Assembly (NCBI RefSeq): GCF_008364845.1
Contig: NZ_VTTP01000004.1
Span: 124,001-188,000, forward strand
Source: Actinotalea subterranea
GTDB taxonomy: Bacteria > Actinomycetota > Actinomycetes > Actinomycetales > Cellulomonadaceae
Length of the DNA stretch: 64,000 nt
Direction: 5' to 3'
Under the pieces are notes generated by a model. The model had not been told where the DNA came from. It ran no database searches and saw nothing but the letters and a program-made list of their open reading frames with translations. Shown piece by piece: positions 15,640 to 27,479 of the stretch. Each line of letters opens with the position of its first letter. The stretch's first letter is position 1. A program made the translations under genes and the position numbers.

Positions 15640-16842
15640 ATGAGACCGCTGCCCTCACCTCGCCGGACGGCGGCGGAGGGACGTGCCCGCCTGCGTGGCC
15701 GGGGCGCGTCGGCGGACGCGTCGGCCGCTGACCCGGGGTCGTCGCCCGCGCTCGACGTGGACTGGGCGGCGGCGGGTCGCTGGGGCGGTCGCCTCGCGTC
15801 GCCCGGCCCGGGTGCCGACCGCGACGAGCTCGTCCGGCTCGTCGAGGACCTGCACGACGCGGCTCGCCGGGCCGTGCCGCTCGCGCTGCGTGCCGCGCGC
15901 CTGGCCCGTGCCGTCGAGGCCGCGGGTGCCTCGGACGTGCGCGCCGCCGTCCACGTGGTGGACCGGTCGACCTGGGCGCGCGCGGCCGGGCAGTCGTTCG
16001 CGGCCCTGGCGGTCGCGCCCGGCACCGCAGCCGGCACCGCGCCCGGCACCGCGGCCGGGGCCGCGCAGGGTGCCGCGGCGTCCGCGACCGACCGTGGGGC
16101 GACCCTTCAGGTCGCCGGGCTCCTCGGGGTCCTCGCGGGCCGCGTGCTGGGGCAGTTCGACCCGTTCGGCGGCGCCCCCGACGACGAGCCCGGTGGTCGC
16201 CTGCTGCTCGTGGCGCCGAACGTGCTGCGCACCGAGCGGGCGATGGGTGCGGAGCCCGCCGACTTCCGCCTGTGGGTGTGCGTGCACGAGCAGACGCACG
16301 CCCTGCAGTTCGCGGCCGCGCCGTGGCTCGCGGACCACCTGCGCAGCGAGATCGGTGCGCTGGTCGCCGAGCTGGGCGGTGCCGGCGTCGAGACCGGCCT
16401 CGGGGCGGCGGTGCGCGCGACGACCCGTGCGATCCGCGGCGAGGACGCGGCCGACGGCGACGACCTCGGCATCCTGGGTGCGGCGCTCGACCCCGCGCAG
16501 CGGGCCCGCGTCGACCGGCTCACGGCCGTGATGTCGCTGCTCGAGGGCCACGCCGACGTCAGCATGGACAGCGTCGGCGTCCGGACCATCCCCAGTGCCC
16601 GCCGCCTGCGGGCCAGGCTCGACGCCCGCCGCACGTCCGGGGGGCTCGACCGTGTGCTGCGGCGCGTGCTGGGCCTGGACGCGAAGCTCGCGCAGTACCG
16701 GCGGGGCGCCGCGTTCGTCCGCGCCGCGCGTCGGGCGGGTGGGCGTGACGCGCTCGACGCCGCGTGGACGGGACCCGACGCGCTGCCGACGCCCCGGGAG
16801 ATCGCGGACCCGCGGGCCTGGGTCCGTCGGGTCCACGGGTGA
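15640..16842 (+). CDS. DUF2342 zinc-dependent metalloprotease-like protein
   Basis: A 400-aa protein of the actinobacterial DUF2342/putative hydrolase family (sometimes labelled 'coenzyme F420 biosynthesis-associated'). The HExxH motif is HEQTH (residues 216-220, [13 protein letters not shown]), followed by [11 protein letters not shown], which supplies the next conserved Glu/His. No signal peptide, so it is cytosolic. A Gly/Thr/Ala/Pro-rich insertion ([15 protein letters not shown]) interrupts the N-terminal half. It starts 4 nt after dacB, and its stop overlaps the tilS start (GTGA). The same dacB - DUF2342 - tilS - hpt - ftsH order occurs in mycobacteria. True substrate unknown. Confidence 0.87.
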   Translation: MRPLPSPRRTAAEGRARLRGRGASADASAADPGSSPALDVDWAAAGRWGGRLASPGPGADRDELVRLVEDLHDAARRAVPLALRAARLARAVEAAGASDVRAAVHVVDRSTWARAAGQSFAALAVAPGTAAGTAPGTAAGAAQGAAASATDRGATLQVAGLLGVLAGRVLGQFDPFGGAPDDEPGGRLLLVAPNVLRTERAMGAEPADFRLWVCVHEQTHALQFAAAPWLADHLRSEIGALVAELGGAGVETGLGAAVRATTRAIRGEDAADGDDLGILGAALDPAQRARVDRLTAVMSLLEGHADVSMDSVGVRTIPSARRLRARLDARRTSGGLDRVLRRVLGLDAKLAQYRRGAAFVRAARRAGGRDALDAAWTGPDALPTPREIADPRAWVRRVHG

Positions 16843-17867
16843 GCGGGCCGGACCCGGCGGTCGCGGCGGCACGGCGGGCGGTACGTGAGGCGCTCGCCGA
16901 CGTGCCGACCGACGGGCTCGTGCTCGTGGCCTGCTCGGGCGGCACGGACTCGCTGGCGCTCGCCGCCGCGACGGCGTTCGTGGCGTCGCGGGCCGGCTAC
17001 CGGGCCGGTGCCGTCGTCGTCGACCACGCGCTCCAGGCGGGCAGCGCCGAGGTGGCCCGACGTGCGGGCGAGGCCTGCGAGGGTCTGGGGCTCGCGCCCG
17101 TGCGGGTCGTGCGGGTCGACGTCCGGGAGGCGGCCGGCGTCGCTGCGCGGGACGGCTGGGGAGGCCCGGAGGCGAGCGCCAGGCGGGCGCGCTACGCGGC
17201 CCTCGAGGACCAGGCGCGCGACCTCGGGGCGGCCGCGGTGCTGCTGGGGCACACGCTCGACGACCAGGCGGAGACGGTGCTCCTGGGGCTCGCGCGCGGG
17301 TCGGGTGCCCGGTCGCTCGCAGGGATGGCGCCGCGCCGCGACCTCCTTCGTCGTCCGCTGCTGGGGCTCACGCGCGAGCAGACGGCGCGCGCGTGCGCCG
17401 CGCTCGGGCTCGAGCCCTGGCACGACCCGACCAACACGCCCGCCGGGCCCGAGGACTCCGGTGCGCCGCTGCGCAGCCGCGTCCGTCACCACGTGCTACC
17501 GGTCCTCGAGGACGTCCTCGGCCCGGGGGTTCGCGCGGCGCTCGCGCGGTCCGCGGACCAGCTCCGCGAGGACGCGGACGCGCTCGACGCGCTCGCCGAC
17601 GCGCTCCTGACCCGTGCCCGCGCGGGGGGCGACGCCCGGGGCCTCGACCTCGACTGCGCCGTGCTGGCCCAGGCGCCGACGGCCGTGCGGCGGCGCGCGC
17701 TGCGGGCGGCGCTCGTCGCGGCGGGCGCCCCGTCCGGCTCGGTGCACCGCGTCCACGTCGAGGCCGTCGACGCCCTCGTGCAGGACTGGCGCGGGCAGGG
17801 TCCCGTCGCCGTGCCCGGCGGGGGCGCGGTGCGTCGCCGGTATGGCAGGCTGACGTCCGACGGCTGA
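16839..17867 (+). CDS. tilS: tRNA(Ile)-lysidine synthetase
   Basis: A 342-aa ATP-dependent enzyme that converts C34 of the AUA-reading tRNA(Ile) to lysidine. The PP-loop [15 protein letters not shown] is at residues ~24-38, followed by VVVDHALQ and the ATP-pyrophosphatase core [22 protein letters not shown], a TilS signature. The C-terminal part is the tRNA-recognition region. GTG 16839 overlaps the preceding stop (GTGA); the frame also reads upstream, but only as a shadow of the metalloprotease gene. Confidence 0.95.
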   Translation: MSGPDPAVAAARRAVREALADVPTDGLVLVACSGGTDSLALAAATAFVASRAGYRAGAVVVDHALQAGSAEVARRAGEACEGLGLAPVRVVRVDVREAAGVAARDGWGGPEASARRARYAALEDQARDLGAAAVLLGHTLDDQAETVLLGLARGSGARSLAGMAPRRDLLRRPLLGLTREQTARACAALGLEPWHDPTNTPAGPEDSGAPLRSRVRHHVLPVLEDVLGPGVRAALARSADQLREDADALDALADALLTRARAGGDARGLDLDCAVLAQAPTAVRRRALRAALVAAGAPSGSVHRVHVEAVDALVQDWRGQGPVAVPGGGAVRRRYGRLTSDG

Positions 17868-17894
17868 CGGACACGCAGACAGGAGCGGCGCGCG

Positions 17895-18449
17895 GTGGAT
17901 CCAGCGGACATGGGTGACGACCTCGAGCGGGTCCTCCTGACGGAGGAGCAGCTGGGGGCCCGCCTCGACGAGATGGCCGCGCAGATCGACGCCGACTACG
18001 CGGGCCGCGACCTGCTCATGGTCGGCGTCCTCAAGGGCGCGGTCATGGTCATGGCCGACCTCGCGCGACGGCTGCACACGGCGGTCGAGATGGACTGGAT
18101 GGCGGTGTCCTCGTACGGCGCCGGCACCACGTCGTCCGGCGTCGTGCGCATCCTCAAGGACCTGGACGCGGACCTCACGGGCCGCGACGTGCTCATCGTC
18201 GAGGACATCATCGACTCGGGGCTCACGCTGTCCTGGCTCCTGTCGAACCTGCGCAGCCGGGGTCCCGCGAGCGTCGAGATCGCGACGATGCTCCGCAAGC
18301 CCGAGGCGGCCAAGGTCGAGGTCGACGTGCGCTACGTGGGCTTCGACATCCCCACGGACTTCGTCGTCGGGTACGGCCTGGACTTCGCCGAGAAGTACCG
18401 CAACCTGCCGTTCGTCGGCACGCTCGCCCCGCACGTCTACGGCGACTGA
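17895..18449 (+). CDS. hpt: Hypoxanthine phosphoribosyltransferase
   Basis: A 184-aa purine-salvage enzyme that joins hypoxanthine or guanine to PRPP. The PRPP-binding loop [18 protein letters not shown] and the flexible-loop region [14 protein letters not shown] are clear, and [25 protein letters not shown] is the C-terminal base-binding segment. GTG 17895 is favoured over ATG 17910 because AGGAG lies ~10 nt upstream of it. It follows tilS by 27 nt. Confidence 0.96.
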   Translation: MDPADMGDDLERVLLTEEQLGARLDEMAAQIDADYAGRDLLMVGVLKGAVMVMADLARRLHTAVEMDWMAVSSYGAGTTSSGVVRILKDLDADLTGRDVLIVEDIIDSGLTLSWLLSNLRSRGPASVEIATMLRKPEAAKVEVDVRYVGFDIPTDFVVGYGLDFAEKYRNLPFVGTLAPHVYGD

Positions 18450-18702
18450 GCCTCGAGGCGGGCCTGGGCAGGCGCCTGTCCGCCAGGGTGCGGGCGCCCG
18501 CACCACACGGGCCGGCGCGGGTGAGCCTGCGGGCCCGTGCGGGTGAGCGCGCGGGGCGCGCGCGGTCGGTACGTCCGACGCCCGTCCCAGGTTCCCCTTA
18601 GCGCCCTGGGCGAACACCGGCCGGTACCTCCAGGGGCACCGGGTAACGTGCACGTCAGACCCGCCCAGCGACCAGGAGGGAAGGGCCCCGGCCCCCTCAC
18701 CC

Positions 18703-20739
<2,037 letters not shown>

Positions 20740-20741
20740 CC

Positions 20742-21410
20742 GTGAGCCACACGCCCGACGACGTCCCCACCCCACCGAGCGAGGGCGACGTCGGGCTGCG
20801 CCACGCGGACGTGGTGGGCGGCGACGAGCTCGGCCGGCCGACGGTCGCGTACGACCACGAGCGCGCCGAGCGTGCGGTGCGTGAGCTCCTCATCGCCGTG
20901 GGCGAGGACCCGGACCGGGACGGGCTGAGGGACACGCCCGCCCGCGTCGCCCGCGCCTACGCGGAGACGTTCGCGGGCCTCTACCAGGACCCGCGCGACG
21001 TGCTGTCCACGACCTTCGACCTCGGCCACGAGGAGATGGTGCTGGTCAAGGACATCGAGGTGTACTCGACGTGCGAGCACCACCTCGTGCCCTTCCACGG
21101 CGTCGCGCACGTCGGCTACATCCCGAGCGCCGACGGCCGCATCACGGGTCTGTCCAAGATCGCCCGCCTCGTCGACCTGTACGCCCGCCGCCCGCAGGTC
21201 CAGGAGCGGCTGACGTCGCAGGTCGCCGACGCGCTGGTCGAGATCCTCGCGCCCCGCGGCGTGCTCGTCGTCATCGAGTGCGAGCACCTGTGCATGTCCA
21301 TGCGTGGCGTCCGCAAGCCGGGGTCGAGGACCGTCACGTCGGCCGTGCGCGGGCAGATGCGCGACGGGACGACGCGCGCCGAGGCGATGAGCCTCATCCT
21401 GGGCCGTTGA
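20742..21410 (+). CDS. folE: GTP cyclohydrolase I
   Basis: First enzyme of tetrahydrofolate synthesis: GTP to 7,8-dihydroneopterin triphosphate. 222 aa. Zinc and catalytic motifs: [12 protein letters not shown] and [40 protein letters not shown] is the conserved substrate helix. GTG 20742 starts 2 nt after the ftsH stop. Followed by folP and folBK, so the pathway is encoded in order. Confidence 0.96.
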   Translation: MSHTPDDVPTPPSEGDVGLRHADVVGGDELGRPTVAYDHERAERAVRELLIAVGEDPDRDGLRDTPARVARAYAETFAGLYQDPRDVLSTTFDLGHEEMVLVKDIEVYSTCEHHLVPFHGVAHVGYIPSADGRITGLSKIARLVDLYARRPQVQERLTSQVADALVEILAPRGVLVVIECEHLCMSMRGVRKPGSRTVTSAVRGQMRDGTTRAEAMSLILGR

Positions 21411-21450
21411 CCGCACGGGAGCGCCCGTGTGCAGTCCTACGCTGGGGCCC

Positions 21451-22470
21451 GTGACGCGACACCCGAGCCCGCTCCCCGCGGCTCTCACGGACCTGCGCCG
21501 CACCCTGGTCATGGGCGTCGTCAACGTGACGCCCGACTCCTTCAGCGACGGCGGCCGGTGGTACGAGCCCGCGGCCGCCGTGGCCCACGCGCGTGAGCTC
21601 CTCGCGGACGGCGCCGACCTGCTCGACGTGGGCGGCGAGTCGACCCGGCCGGGCGCCCTGCGCGTACCCGTCGACGAGGAGCGCCGCCGCGTGCTGCCCG
21701 TGATCGCCGAGCTCGCCTCCGCGGGAGCCGTGGTCAGCGTCGACACGACGCGCGCGCGGGTCGCCGCCGACGCGGTCGCCGCGGGGGCGCACGTGATCAA
21801 CGACGTCTCCGGCGGCCTCGCGGACCCCGACATGTACCGCGTCGTCGCCGAGACCGGAGCGGTGTACGTCGCGATGCACTGGCGCGGGCACGCCGACGTC
21901 ATGGACTCGCTCGCCACGTACGACGACGTCGTGCTCGACGTCCGGGACGAGCTCGCTCAGCGGCTCGACGCCCTGGTCGGCGCGGGTGCCGACCCGGCCC
22001 AGGTCGTGCTCGACCCCGGCCTGGGGTTCGCCAAGCCCGGCTCTGACAACTGGCCCCTGCTCGCGCACCTCGACGTGCTCGCGGCGCTGGGCAGGCCGGT
22101 CCTCGTCGGCGCGTCGCGCAAGCGGTTCCTGGGCCACCTGCTCGCCGACGCGGACGGCCGGCCCGCCCCGCCCGAGCGTCGCGACGGGGCCACGGCGGCG
22201 GTGTCCGCGCTCGCGGCCGCCGCGGGAGCCTGGTGCGTGCGGGTGCACGACGTGGCAGGCTCGGCGGACGCCGTCCGGGTCGCGGACGCGTGGGCAGCGG
22301 CACGCGCCGACGCCCACGGGTCAGGCGGCGCCCACGGGTCGGGGGGCACGCACGCGTCAGGGGGCAGGTCAGGGGGCAGGTCAGGGGGCACGGTCGACCC
22401 ATCCGGGACGGTGGGCACAGGGACGGGCGCCGCAGGGGCGCCCCGTCAGGACGGAGAGCACGGTGTCTGA
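21451..22470 (+). CDS. folP: Dihydropteroate synthase
   Basis: Condenses pterin pyrophosphate with p-aminobenzoate (sulfonamide target). Motifs: VMGVVNVTPDSFSDGG, GGESTRPGA, INDVSGG, DPGLGFAK and SRKRFLG. After the TIM barrel (~residue 280) a ~60-residue His/Ser/Gly-rich tail follows, encoded partly by 12-bp repeats. GTG 21451 is chosen since TACGCT ends 7 nt upstream, suggesting a leaderless promoter; GTG 21427 would add eight residues. The stop overlaps the folBK start (GTG 22463). Confidence 0.93.
   Translation: MTRHPSPLPAALTDLRRTLVMGVVNVTPDSFSDGGRWYEPAAAVAHARELLADGADLLDVGGESTRPGALRVPVDEERRRVLPVIAELASAGAVVSVDTTRARVAADAVAAGAHVINDVSGGLADPDMYRVVAETGAVYVAMHWRGHADVMDSLATYDDVVLDVRDELAQRLDALVGAGADPAQVVLDPGLGFAKPGSDNWPLLAHLDVLAALGRPVLVGASRKRFLGHLLADADGRPAPPERRDGATAAVSALAAAAGAWCVRVHDVAGSADAVRVADAWAAARADAHGSGGAHGSGGTHASGGRSGGRSGGTVDPSGTVGTGTGAAGAPRQDGEHGV
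22357..22392 (+). repeat. Three tandem 12-bp repeats in the folP 3' tail
   Basis: TCAGGGGGCAGG occurs twice in tandem (22357-22368, 22369-22380) and then as TCAGGGGGCACG (22381-22392). It encodes SGGR-type units in the unstructured C-terminal tail of FolP; twelve bases keep the frame if copies are gained or lost. Confidence 0.85.
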
Positions 22471-23851
22471 CGCACGAACGGACGGACCCCTCGACCGCAT
22501 CACGGTCGCCGGCATCACCGCGATCGGCTACCACGGGGTGTTCGAGCACGAGCGTCTGGAGGGCCAGACCTTCGTGGCCGACGTCACCGTGCACGTCGAC
22601 AGCAGGGCCGCGGCGGCCGAGGACCGGCTGGACCTGACGGTCGACTACGGCGTGCTCGCCGAGCAGGTCGCGGCCGTCCTCGCGGGCGAGCCCGCGGACC
22701 TCGTCGAGACCGTCGCGGAGCGGGTCGCCGCCGTCGCGCTGACCCATCCCGGCGTGCACGAGGTCGACGTCGTCCTGCACAAGCCGCAGGCGCCCGTCAC
22801 GGTCCCCTTCGCCGACGTGCGCATCGAGATCCACCGGGGCCGCATGCACGTGCCCGCGGTCGCGGCGCCGCCCGTGGTCGTCGACTCGCGCGGCTCGGAC
22901 CTCGGCTCGCACGGGGCGGTGCCCGCGCACGACGCTCCGCCGGTCGACGTCCCGGGCTTCGCCGAGGAGCCGTACGGCGCGCCGGCCGGCGTCCTCGCGG
23001 CTGCGGCAGGTGCCGCGGCGGCGGCCGCCTCCGGGGGCGTCCCGCCCGTGGGCTACGCGGCCCCCGGGGCCCCGGTGCCCGTCCCCGCACCGGTGTGGCC
23101 CGCGACGGGTGGGCCCGCGACGCCCGAGTGGCCCATGGTGACGCTGGCCGAGGTCGTCGCGGACCTCCCGGGCCACCGCGCCCCCGAGGCGGGCGCCCAC
23201 GTGCAGGCCCCGGCCGCGCCGGGTGGCCCCGACGTGACGGCAGCGGTCCCCACGCCCGTCCCGTCGACAGCGCCCGCGCACGTCGCCCTCGTCGAGCCCG
23301 CGGACCGCCTCGACCTCGTCCCGGCGGAGCCGGTCGACGTCGTCCTGGCACTCGGCTCCAACGTGGGGGCGAGCCAGGAGATCCTGCGTCGCGCGGTGCA
23401 GGACCTCGACTCCGTGGACGGGCTCGAGCTGACGGCCGTCGCGCCGCTCGCCCGCACCGGGGCCGTCGGCGGCCCCGAGCAGCCCGACTACCTCAACACG
23501 GTCGTCCTCGGTCGCACCCGGCTGAGCGCCCGCCAGCTCCTGCACGCGTGCCAGGCCGTCGAGAACGCCCACGGCCGCGTGCGCGAGGAGCGCTGGGGCC
23601 CCCGCACGATCGACATCGACATCGTCGTCCACGGGTCGACGATCGCCGTCGCGGACGACCTCGAGCTGCCGCACCCGAGGGCGCACGAGCGCGCCTTCGT
23701 GCTCGAGCCCTGGGCGCAGGTCGCGCCCGACGCCGTGCTCCCGGGCCTCGGCGGCGGGCCCGTCGCCGCGCTCGCCCAGACCGCGCCGGACCGCGAGGGG
23801 ATCCGCTGGATCGCGCTCGACTGGTGGCGCGCGCCGGAGGCCGGCAGCTGA
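22463..23851 (+). CDS. folBK: Dihydroneopterin aldolase - HPPK fusion
   Basis: A 462-aa bifunctional folate enzyme. Residues ~8-125 are dihydroneopterin aldolase (GYHGVFEHERLEGQTFVADVTV, DLTVDYGVL, HKPQAPV). Residues ~300-455 are 6-hydroxymethyl-7,8-dihydropterin pyrophosphokinase (VVLALGSNVGASQEILRRAV, NTVVLGRTRL, RWGPRTIDIDIV, LPHPRAHERAFVLEPW). A ~170-residue Ala/Pro/Val-rich linker joins them. FolB and FolK catalyse successive steps before FolP. In mycobacteria they are separate adjacent genes. GTG 22463 overlaps the folP stop by eight bases. Confidence 0.94.
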   Translation: MSDARTDGPLDRITVAGITAIGYHGVFEHERLEGQTFVADVTVHVDSRAAAAEDRLDLTVDYGVLAEQVAAVLAGEPADLVETVAERVAAVALTHPGVHEVDVVLHKPQAPVTVPFADVRIEIHRGRMHVPAVAAPPVVVDSRGSDLGSHGAVPAHDAPPVDVPGFAEEPYGAPAGVLAAAAGAAAAAASGGVPPVGYAAPGAPVPVPAPVWPATGGPATPEWPMVTLAEVVADLPGHRAPEAGAHVQAPAAPGGPDVTAAVPTPVPSTAPAHVALVEPADRLDLVPAEPVDVVLALGSNVGASQEILRRAVQDLDSVDGLELTAVAPLARTGAVGGPEQPDYLNTVVLGRTRLSARQLLHACQAVENAHGRVREERWGPRTIDIDIVVHGSTIAVADDLELPHPRAHERAFVLEPWAQVAPDAVLPGLGGGPVAALAQTAPDREGIRWIALDWWRAPEAGS

Positions 23852-24342
23852 TGCGTCGGACGCCGTGGGCCCGCCTGCTGCTCGTCGCGGCGGGGAGCAC
23901 GGTCGTGTCCTACGGCGCGCTGCGGGTCGCGGAGTCGCGCGGGGCGACGCTCCTGCCGGTGCCCGTCCTGTCCTCGCTCGTGGTGCTGCTCATCGCGGCC
24001 GTCGTCCTGACCCTCGGCTGGGCGGTCCGGCAGTACACGCAGGGCAAGAGGCCCGGGCTCGACCCGATCCTGGCGGCCCGCACCGTGGTGCTCGCGACCG
24101 CGTCGGCCTACACGGGTGCGCTCCTGAGCGGCTGGTACGGCGGCCAGGTGGTCCTCGTGCTCGGCGACCTCGAGATCGCCGCGCGGCGGGACGTCGCCCA
24201 GGCCGCGGGGCTCGCGCTCCTGTGCACGGTCGCGCTCGCCGTCGTGGGGCTCGTCGTCGAGCGGTGGTGCGAGGTGCGCCCGCGCGACGACGACGACGGG
24301 CCCGGCCCGGGCACCTCGGCCGCGTCGGGCAGCACGGCCTGA
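23851..24342 (+). CDS. DUF3180 membrane protein
   Basis: A 163-aa integral membrane protein of the DUF3180 family, with four predicted TM segments (~8-25, ~38-60, ~78-98, ~117-140) and an acidic tail. The function is unknown, but the gene follows folK in most actinobacteria. The ATG overlaps the folBK stop (TGATG). Confidence 0.85.
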   Translation: MRRTPWARLLLVAAGSTVVSYGALRVAESRGATLLPVPVLSSLVVLLIAAVVLTLGWAVRQYTQGKRPGLDPILAARTVVLATASAYTGALLSGWYGGQVVLVLGDLEIAARRDVAQAAGLALLCTVALAVVGLVVERWCEVRPRDDDDGPGPGTSAASGSTA

Positions 24343-24385
24343 GCCGCGGCCGGTCGTGTCGTCCGGGAGTGGAAGGATGGAGACC

Positions 24386-24907
24386 ATGACCGAACCCCTC
24401 GACGCGCGCCCGGGCACCGATGCGGCGCGGGTCTTCGACCCCGTCGGCGTCGCCTGGCAGCCGGTCTCCCCACGCCTGACCACGGTCCGTCTGATCTCGG
24501 CCGGCGTCTGGCTCCTGCTCCCGTTCGCGGGCGGGGTCGTCGCCGCCGTCCTCAGCGGCCTCGCGGGTCTGTGGGCCATCCCGGCGGTCGTGCTCGCCGT
24601 CGGGCTGTGGATCGCGGTCGTCGTGCCCCGTCAGGTCCGCGCGTGGGGCTACGCGGAGCGCGACGACGACCTGCTGATCCGCAAGGGCGTCATGTTCCGC
24701 ACGCTCGTCGTCGTCCCGTACGGCCGCATGCAGTTCGTCGACGTCCAGGCCGGCCCGCTGGACCGGTGGGGCGGGATCGCGCGTGTCCAGCTCCACACCG
24801 CGTCGCCGGGTACCGACGCCGCGATCCCCGGGCTGGTCCCGGCCGAGGCCGCACGGCTGCGTGACCGTCTCGCGGCGCGCGGCGAGGCGCAGCTGGCGGG
24901 CCTGTGA
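24386..24907 (+). CDS. PH domain-containing membrane protein (YdbS-like)
   Basis: A 173-aa protein with two adjacent TM helices (~33-75) followed by a bacterial PH (DUF304/bPH_2) domain (RDDDLLIRKGVMFRTLVVVPYGRMQFVDVQAGPLDRWGGIARVQLHTASPG). ATG 24386 is preferred over ATG 24377 because GGAAGGATGGAG precedes it with better spacing. The stop overlaps the next gene (GTGA). In Bacillus, YdbS-YdbT pairs of this kind are tied to envelope stress and antimicrobial resistance. Confidence 0.87.
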   Translation: MTEPLDARPGTDAARVFDPVGVAWQPVSPRLTTVRLISAGVWLLLPFAGGVVAAVLSGLAGLWAIPAVVLAVGLWIAVVVPRQVRAWGYAERDDDLLIRKGVMFRTLVVVPYGRMQFVDVQAGPLDRWGGIARVQLHTASPGTDAAIPGLVPAEAARLRDRLAARGEAQLAGL

Positions 24908-26523
24908 CCGAGGCGCCCGGCCCGGTCTGGAACCGGGTCCACCCGGTCACCCCTGCCGTGAAGGGCTGGAAGGTCCTCGCGGTCCTGCTCGCGATCGCGG
25001 TCCAGCAGGTGGGGACCAACATCGGTGAGGCGCAGGACCTGGTCGGCACGGTGGGCTGGGGTCCCGTCGCCGCCGTGGTCGCCGCGGCGACCGTGGTCGG
25101 CTTCGTGTACGCCGCGATCGCGTGGCGCATGACGCGGTACGCCGTGGACTCCGAGGCCGTGTACCTGCACACCGGGGTCCTGTTCCGCCAGCAGCGCACG
25201 GCGCGGCTCGACCGCGTGCAGGCCATCGACGTCGTGCAGCCGCTCCTGGCCCGGCTCTTCGGCCTCGCCGAGCTCAAGATCGAGGTCGCGGGCGGCGCGG
25301 ACTCGGCCGTGCGCCTCGCGTTCCTGCGGGAGGACCAGGCCCAGCAGCTGCGCAACGAGCTCCTCGCCCGCGCCGCCGGTGTCGAGTTCGGCACCGAGGA
25401 GCAGCCCGAGGCGCCCGTCGCGCCCGAGCGTGAGGTGCTCGCCGTGTCGGCCGGGCGTCTCATCGGCTCCCTCGTGCGGTCCGTGGCCATCGTCTTCCTG
25501 CTCCTCGGCATGATCGCCGCGATCGTCGTCGCCGTGGTCTCGCGGGAGATCGGCGCGGCGTTCGGCCTCCTGCCGCTGGTGCTCGCGGCGGGCGGCTACC
25601 TGTGGGGCCGCTTCGCGGGCGAGTTCAACTTCCGCGCCGCCCAGTCGCCCGACGGGATCCGGCTGCGCCACGGCCTCCTCGAGTCGCGGTCGCAGACCGT
25701 CCCGCCGGGGCGCGTCCAGGCCGTCCGCATCAGCCAGGCCTGGCTGTGGCGCCGCAAGGACTGGTGGCGCGTCCAGATCAACGTCGCCGGGTACGGGCAG
25801 GTCGAGGAGCAGCAGACCGAGAACGTCCTGCTGCCCGTGGGTGACCGCGACGAGGCGCTGCTCGCGCTGTGGCTCGTGCTGCCCGAGCTCGGTGCGGCCG
25901 ACCCGCGGCCCGTCCTCGACGCCGCGCTCGCCGGCGGGGGAGGCGCGGGCGAGGACCCGTTCACGACCAGCCCGCGCGCCGCGCGCTGGCTCGACCCCTG
26001 GTCCTGGTCCCGCAACGGCTACCTCGTCACCGAGCGGGCGCTGCTCGTGCGCAGCGGGCGGTTCGTGCGGCAGCTCGTCGTCGTCCCGCACGAGCGCACA
26101 CAGTCCGTCGCGCTGTCCCAGGGCCCGCTCCAGCGGCGCCTGGGCGTCGCCACCGTCCTGCTCCACTCGACGCCGGGCCCCGTGGCCCCGCAGGTCGTGC
26201 ACCTCGAGGAGTCGGTCGCGGGTGCGCTGCTCGTCGAGCAGGCGGCGCGTGCCCGCACGGCCCGGGCCGGCGCGGGGCCCGAGCGGTGGATGCGTGAGCT
26301 GCGCGCGCAGGCCGCGCGCGCGACCGTCGACGTCGAGCGCGAGGTGCCCCAGCCGGAGCCCGTCGAGCCGGAGGTGCCCCAGCCGGAGCCCGTCGAGCCC
26401 GACGCGCCCCAGCCGGAGCGCGTCGAGGCGCAGCTCGGCCTTCCGGAGGTGGCCCCGCCGGTGACGTCCCAGCCGGAGCCCGTCGAGCCGGAGACCCACC
26501 AGCCGGAGGTGCCCCGGCCGTGA
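24904..26523 (+). CDS. PH domain-containing membrane protein (YdbT-like)
   Basis: A 539-aa larger partner of the preceding gene with two TM pairs (~15-75 and ~180-235) and three PH-like repeats: [20 protein letters not shown]..., [30 protein letters not shown] and [44 protein letters not shown]. The C-terminal ~60 residues are a repetitive PQPEPVEPE tail. Start GTG 24904 and the stop both overlap neighbouring genes, so the run is a tightly coupled operon. Function unknown; a membrane scaffold role is a family-level guess. Confidence 0.86.
   Translation: MTEAPGPVWNRVHPVTPAVKGWKVLAVLLAIAVQQVGTNIGEAQDLVGTVGWGPVAAVVAAATVVGFVYAAIAWRMTRYAVDSEAVYLHTGVLFRQQRTARLDRVQAIDVVQPLLARLFGLAELKIEVAGGADSAVRLAFLREDQAQQLRNELLARAAGVEFGTEEQPEAPVAPEREVLAVSAGRLIGSLVRSVAIVFLLLGMIAAIVVAVVSREIGAAFGLLPLVLAAGGYLWGRFAGEFNFRAAQSPDGIRLRHGLLESRSQTVPPGRVQAVRISQAWLWRRKDWWRVQINVAGYGQVEEQQTENVLLPVGDRDEALLALWLVLPELGAADPRPVLDAALAGGGGAGEDPFTTSPRAARWLDPWSWSRNGYLVTERALLVRSGRFVRQLVVVPHERTQSVALSQGPLQRRLGVATVLLHSTPGPVAPQVVHLEESVAGALLVEQAARARTARAGAGPERWMRELRAQAARATVDVEREVPQPEPVEPEVPQPEPVEPDAPQPERVEAQLGLPEVAPPVTSQPEPVEPETHQPEVPRP
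26341..26430 (+). repeat. Three 30-bp tandem repeats ([10 protein letters not shown])
   Basis: Units 26341-26370, 26371-26400 and 26401-26430, the first two almost identical, encode [20 protein letters not shown] and [10 protein letters not shown] in the cytoplasmic tail of the YdbT-like protein. A further degenerate copy is near 26470. Confidence 0.9.
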
Positions 26524-27479
26524 CCCAGCCCGGACGCCTGGGCGTGGGCGTGGTCGGCGCAGGGCACGTCGGTGCCGTGCTCGGCAGCGCGCTGCGCGCC
26601 GCGGGCCACGCCGTCGTCGGCGCGAGCGGCATCTCCGCGGAGAGCCTCGAACGCATCGCGACGCTCCTGCCCGGTGTGCCCGCGCTCGACGTGCGCGAGG
26701 TCGTCGAGCGTTCGGAGCTCGTGCTGCTCACGGTGCCCGACGACGCGCTCGCCGACCTCGTCGCCGGGCTCGCCCGGCTCGGTGCCTGGCAACCCGGCCA
26801 GATCGTGGTGCACACCGCGGGCGCCTTCGGCACGGACGTGCTCGAGCCGGCGCGCGCCGCGGGCGTCATCCCGCTCGCGATCCACCCGGCGATGACGTTC
26901 ACGGGCACGTCCCTCGACCTCGGTCGGCTCGTCGGCTGCACGTTCGCGGTCACGGGTCCGCGCCCCGTCCTGCCGATCGGCCAGGCGCTCGTCGTCGAGA
27001 TCGGCGGGGAGCCCGTCGTCGTCGCCGAGGAGGCACGGCCGCTCTACCACGCGGCCCTCGCCCACGGCGCGAACCACCTCGTGGTGCTCGTCGCGCAGGC
27101 CGCGCAGGCGCTCGCCGCGGCGGGCGTCGAGCGGCCCGACCGCGTGCTCGGGCCGCTGCTCGGCGCCGCGCTGGACAGCGCCGTGGGCGGGGCCGCGTCG
27201 GCGCCGTCCGGCACCGCCGTGGGCAGCAGCGGCGTCGCGTCGCTCACGGGACCGGTGGTGCGGGGGGACGTCGGGACCGTCGCCGCGCACCTCGTGCAGC
27301 TCGGCGCCCTCGCGGCACGCGAGCCCGGCGCGGCCGACATCGCGCCGACCTACCGCGCGCTTGCCCGGGCGGCGACCGCGCGGGCCCTCCTGGGCCACCG
27401 GATCTCCACGGACCGGGCGCAGGAGCTGCTCGACCTGCTCGCCGAGCCCTCGGCGGACGACCGACCGGAGGACCGATGA
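26520..27479 (+). CDS. Rossmann-fold/DUF2520 oxidoreductase-like protein
   Basis: A 319-aa protein: N-terminal NAD(P)-binding Rossmann fold ([38 protein letters not shown]) and C-terminal DUF2520 helical domain ([23 protein letters not shown]). It is related to ketopantoate reductase and 6-phosphogluconate-type dehydrogenases. Its fixed place directly before panC suggests that it may serve as ketopantoate reductase (PanE role), but this is inference. GTG 26520 and the stop both overlap neighbours. Confidence 0.87.
   Translation: MTQPGRLGVGVVGAGHVGAVLGSALRAAGHAVVGASGISAESLERIATLLPGVPALDVREVVERSELVLLTVPDDALADLVAGLARLGAWQPGQIVVHTAGAFGTDVLEPARAAGVIPLAIHPAMTFTGTSLDLGRLVGCTFAVTGPRPVLPIGQALVVEIGGEPVVVAEEARPLYHAALAHGANHLVVLVAQAAQALAAAGVERPDRVLGPLLGAALDSAVGGAASAPSGTAVGSSGVASLTGPVVRGDVGTVAAHLVQLGALAAREPGAADIAPTYRALARAATARALLGHRISTDRAQELLDLLAEPSADDRPEDR

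Noticed and set aside
12008-16049. Very long minus-strand frames opposite the NlpC/P60 and dacB genes
   Set aside because: They run across several real genes and give Arg/Gly/Ala-rich nonsense; the plus-strand proteins have complete active-site motifs.
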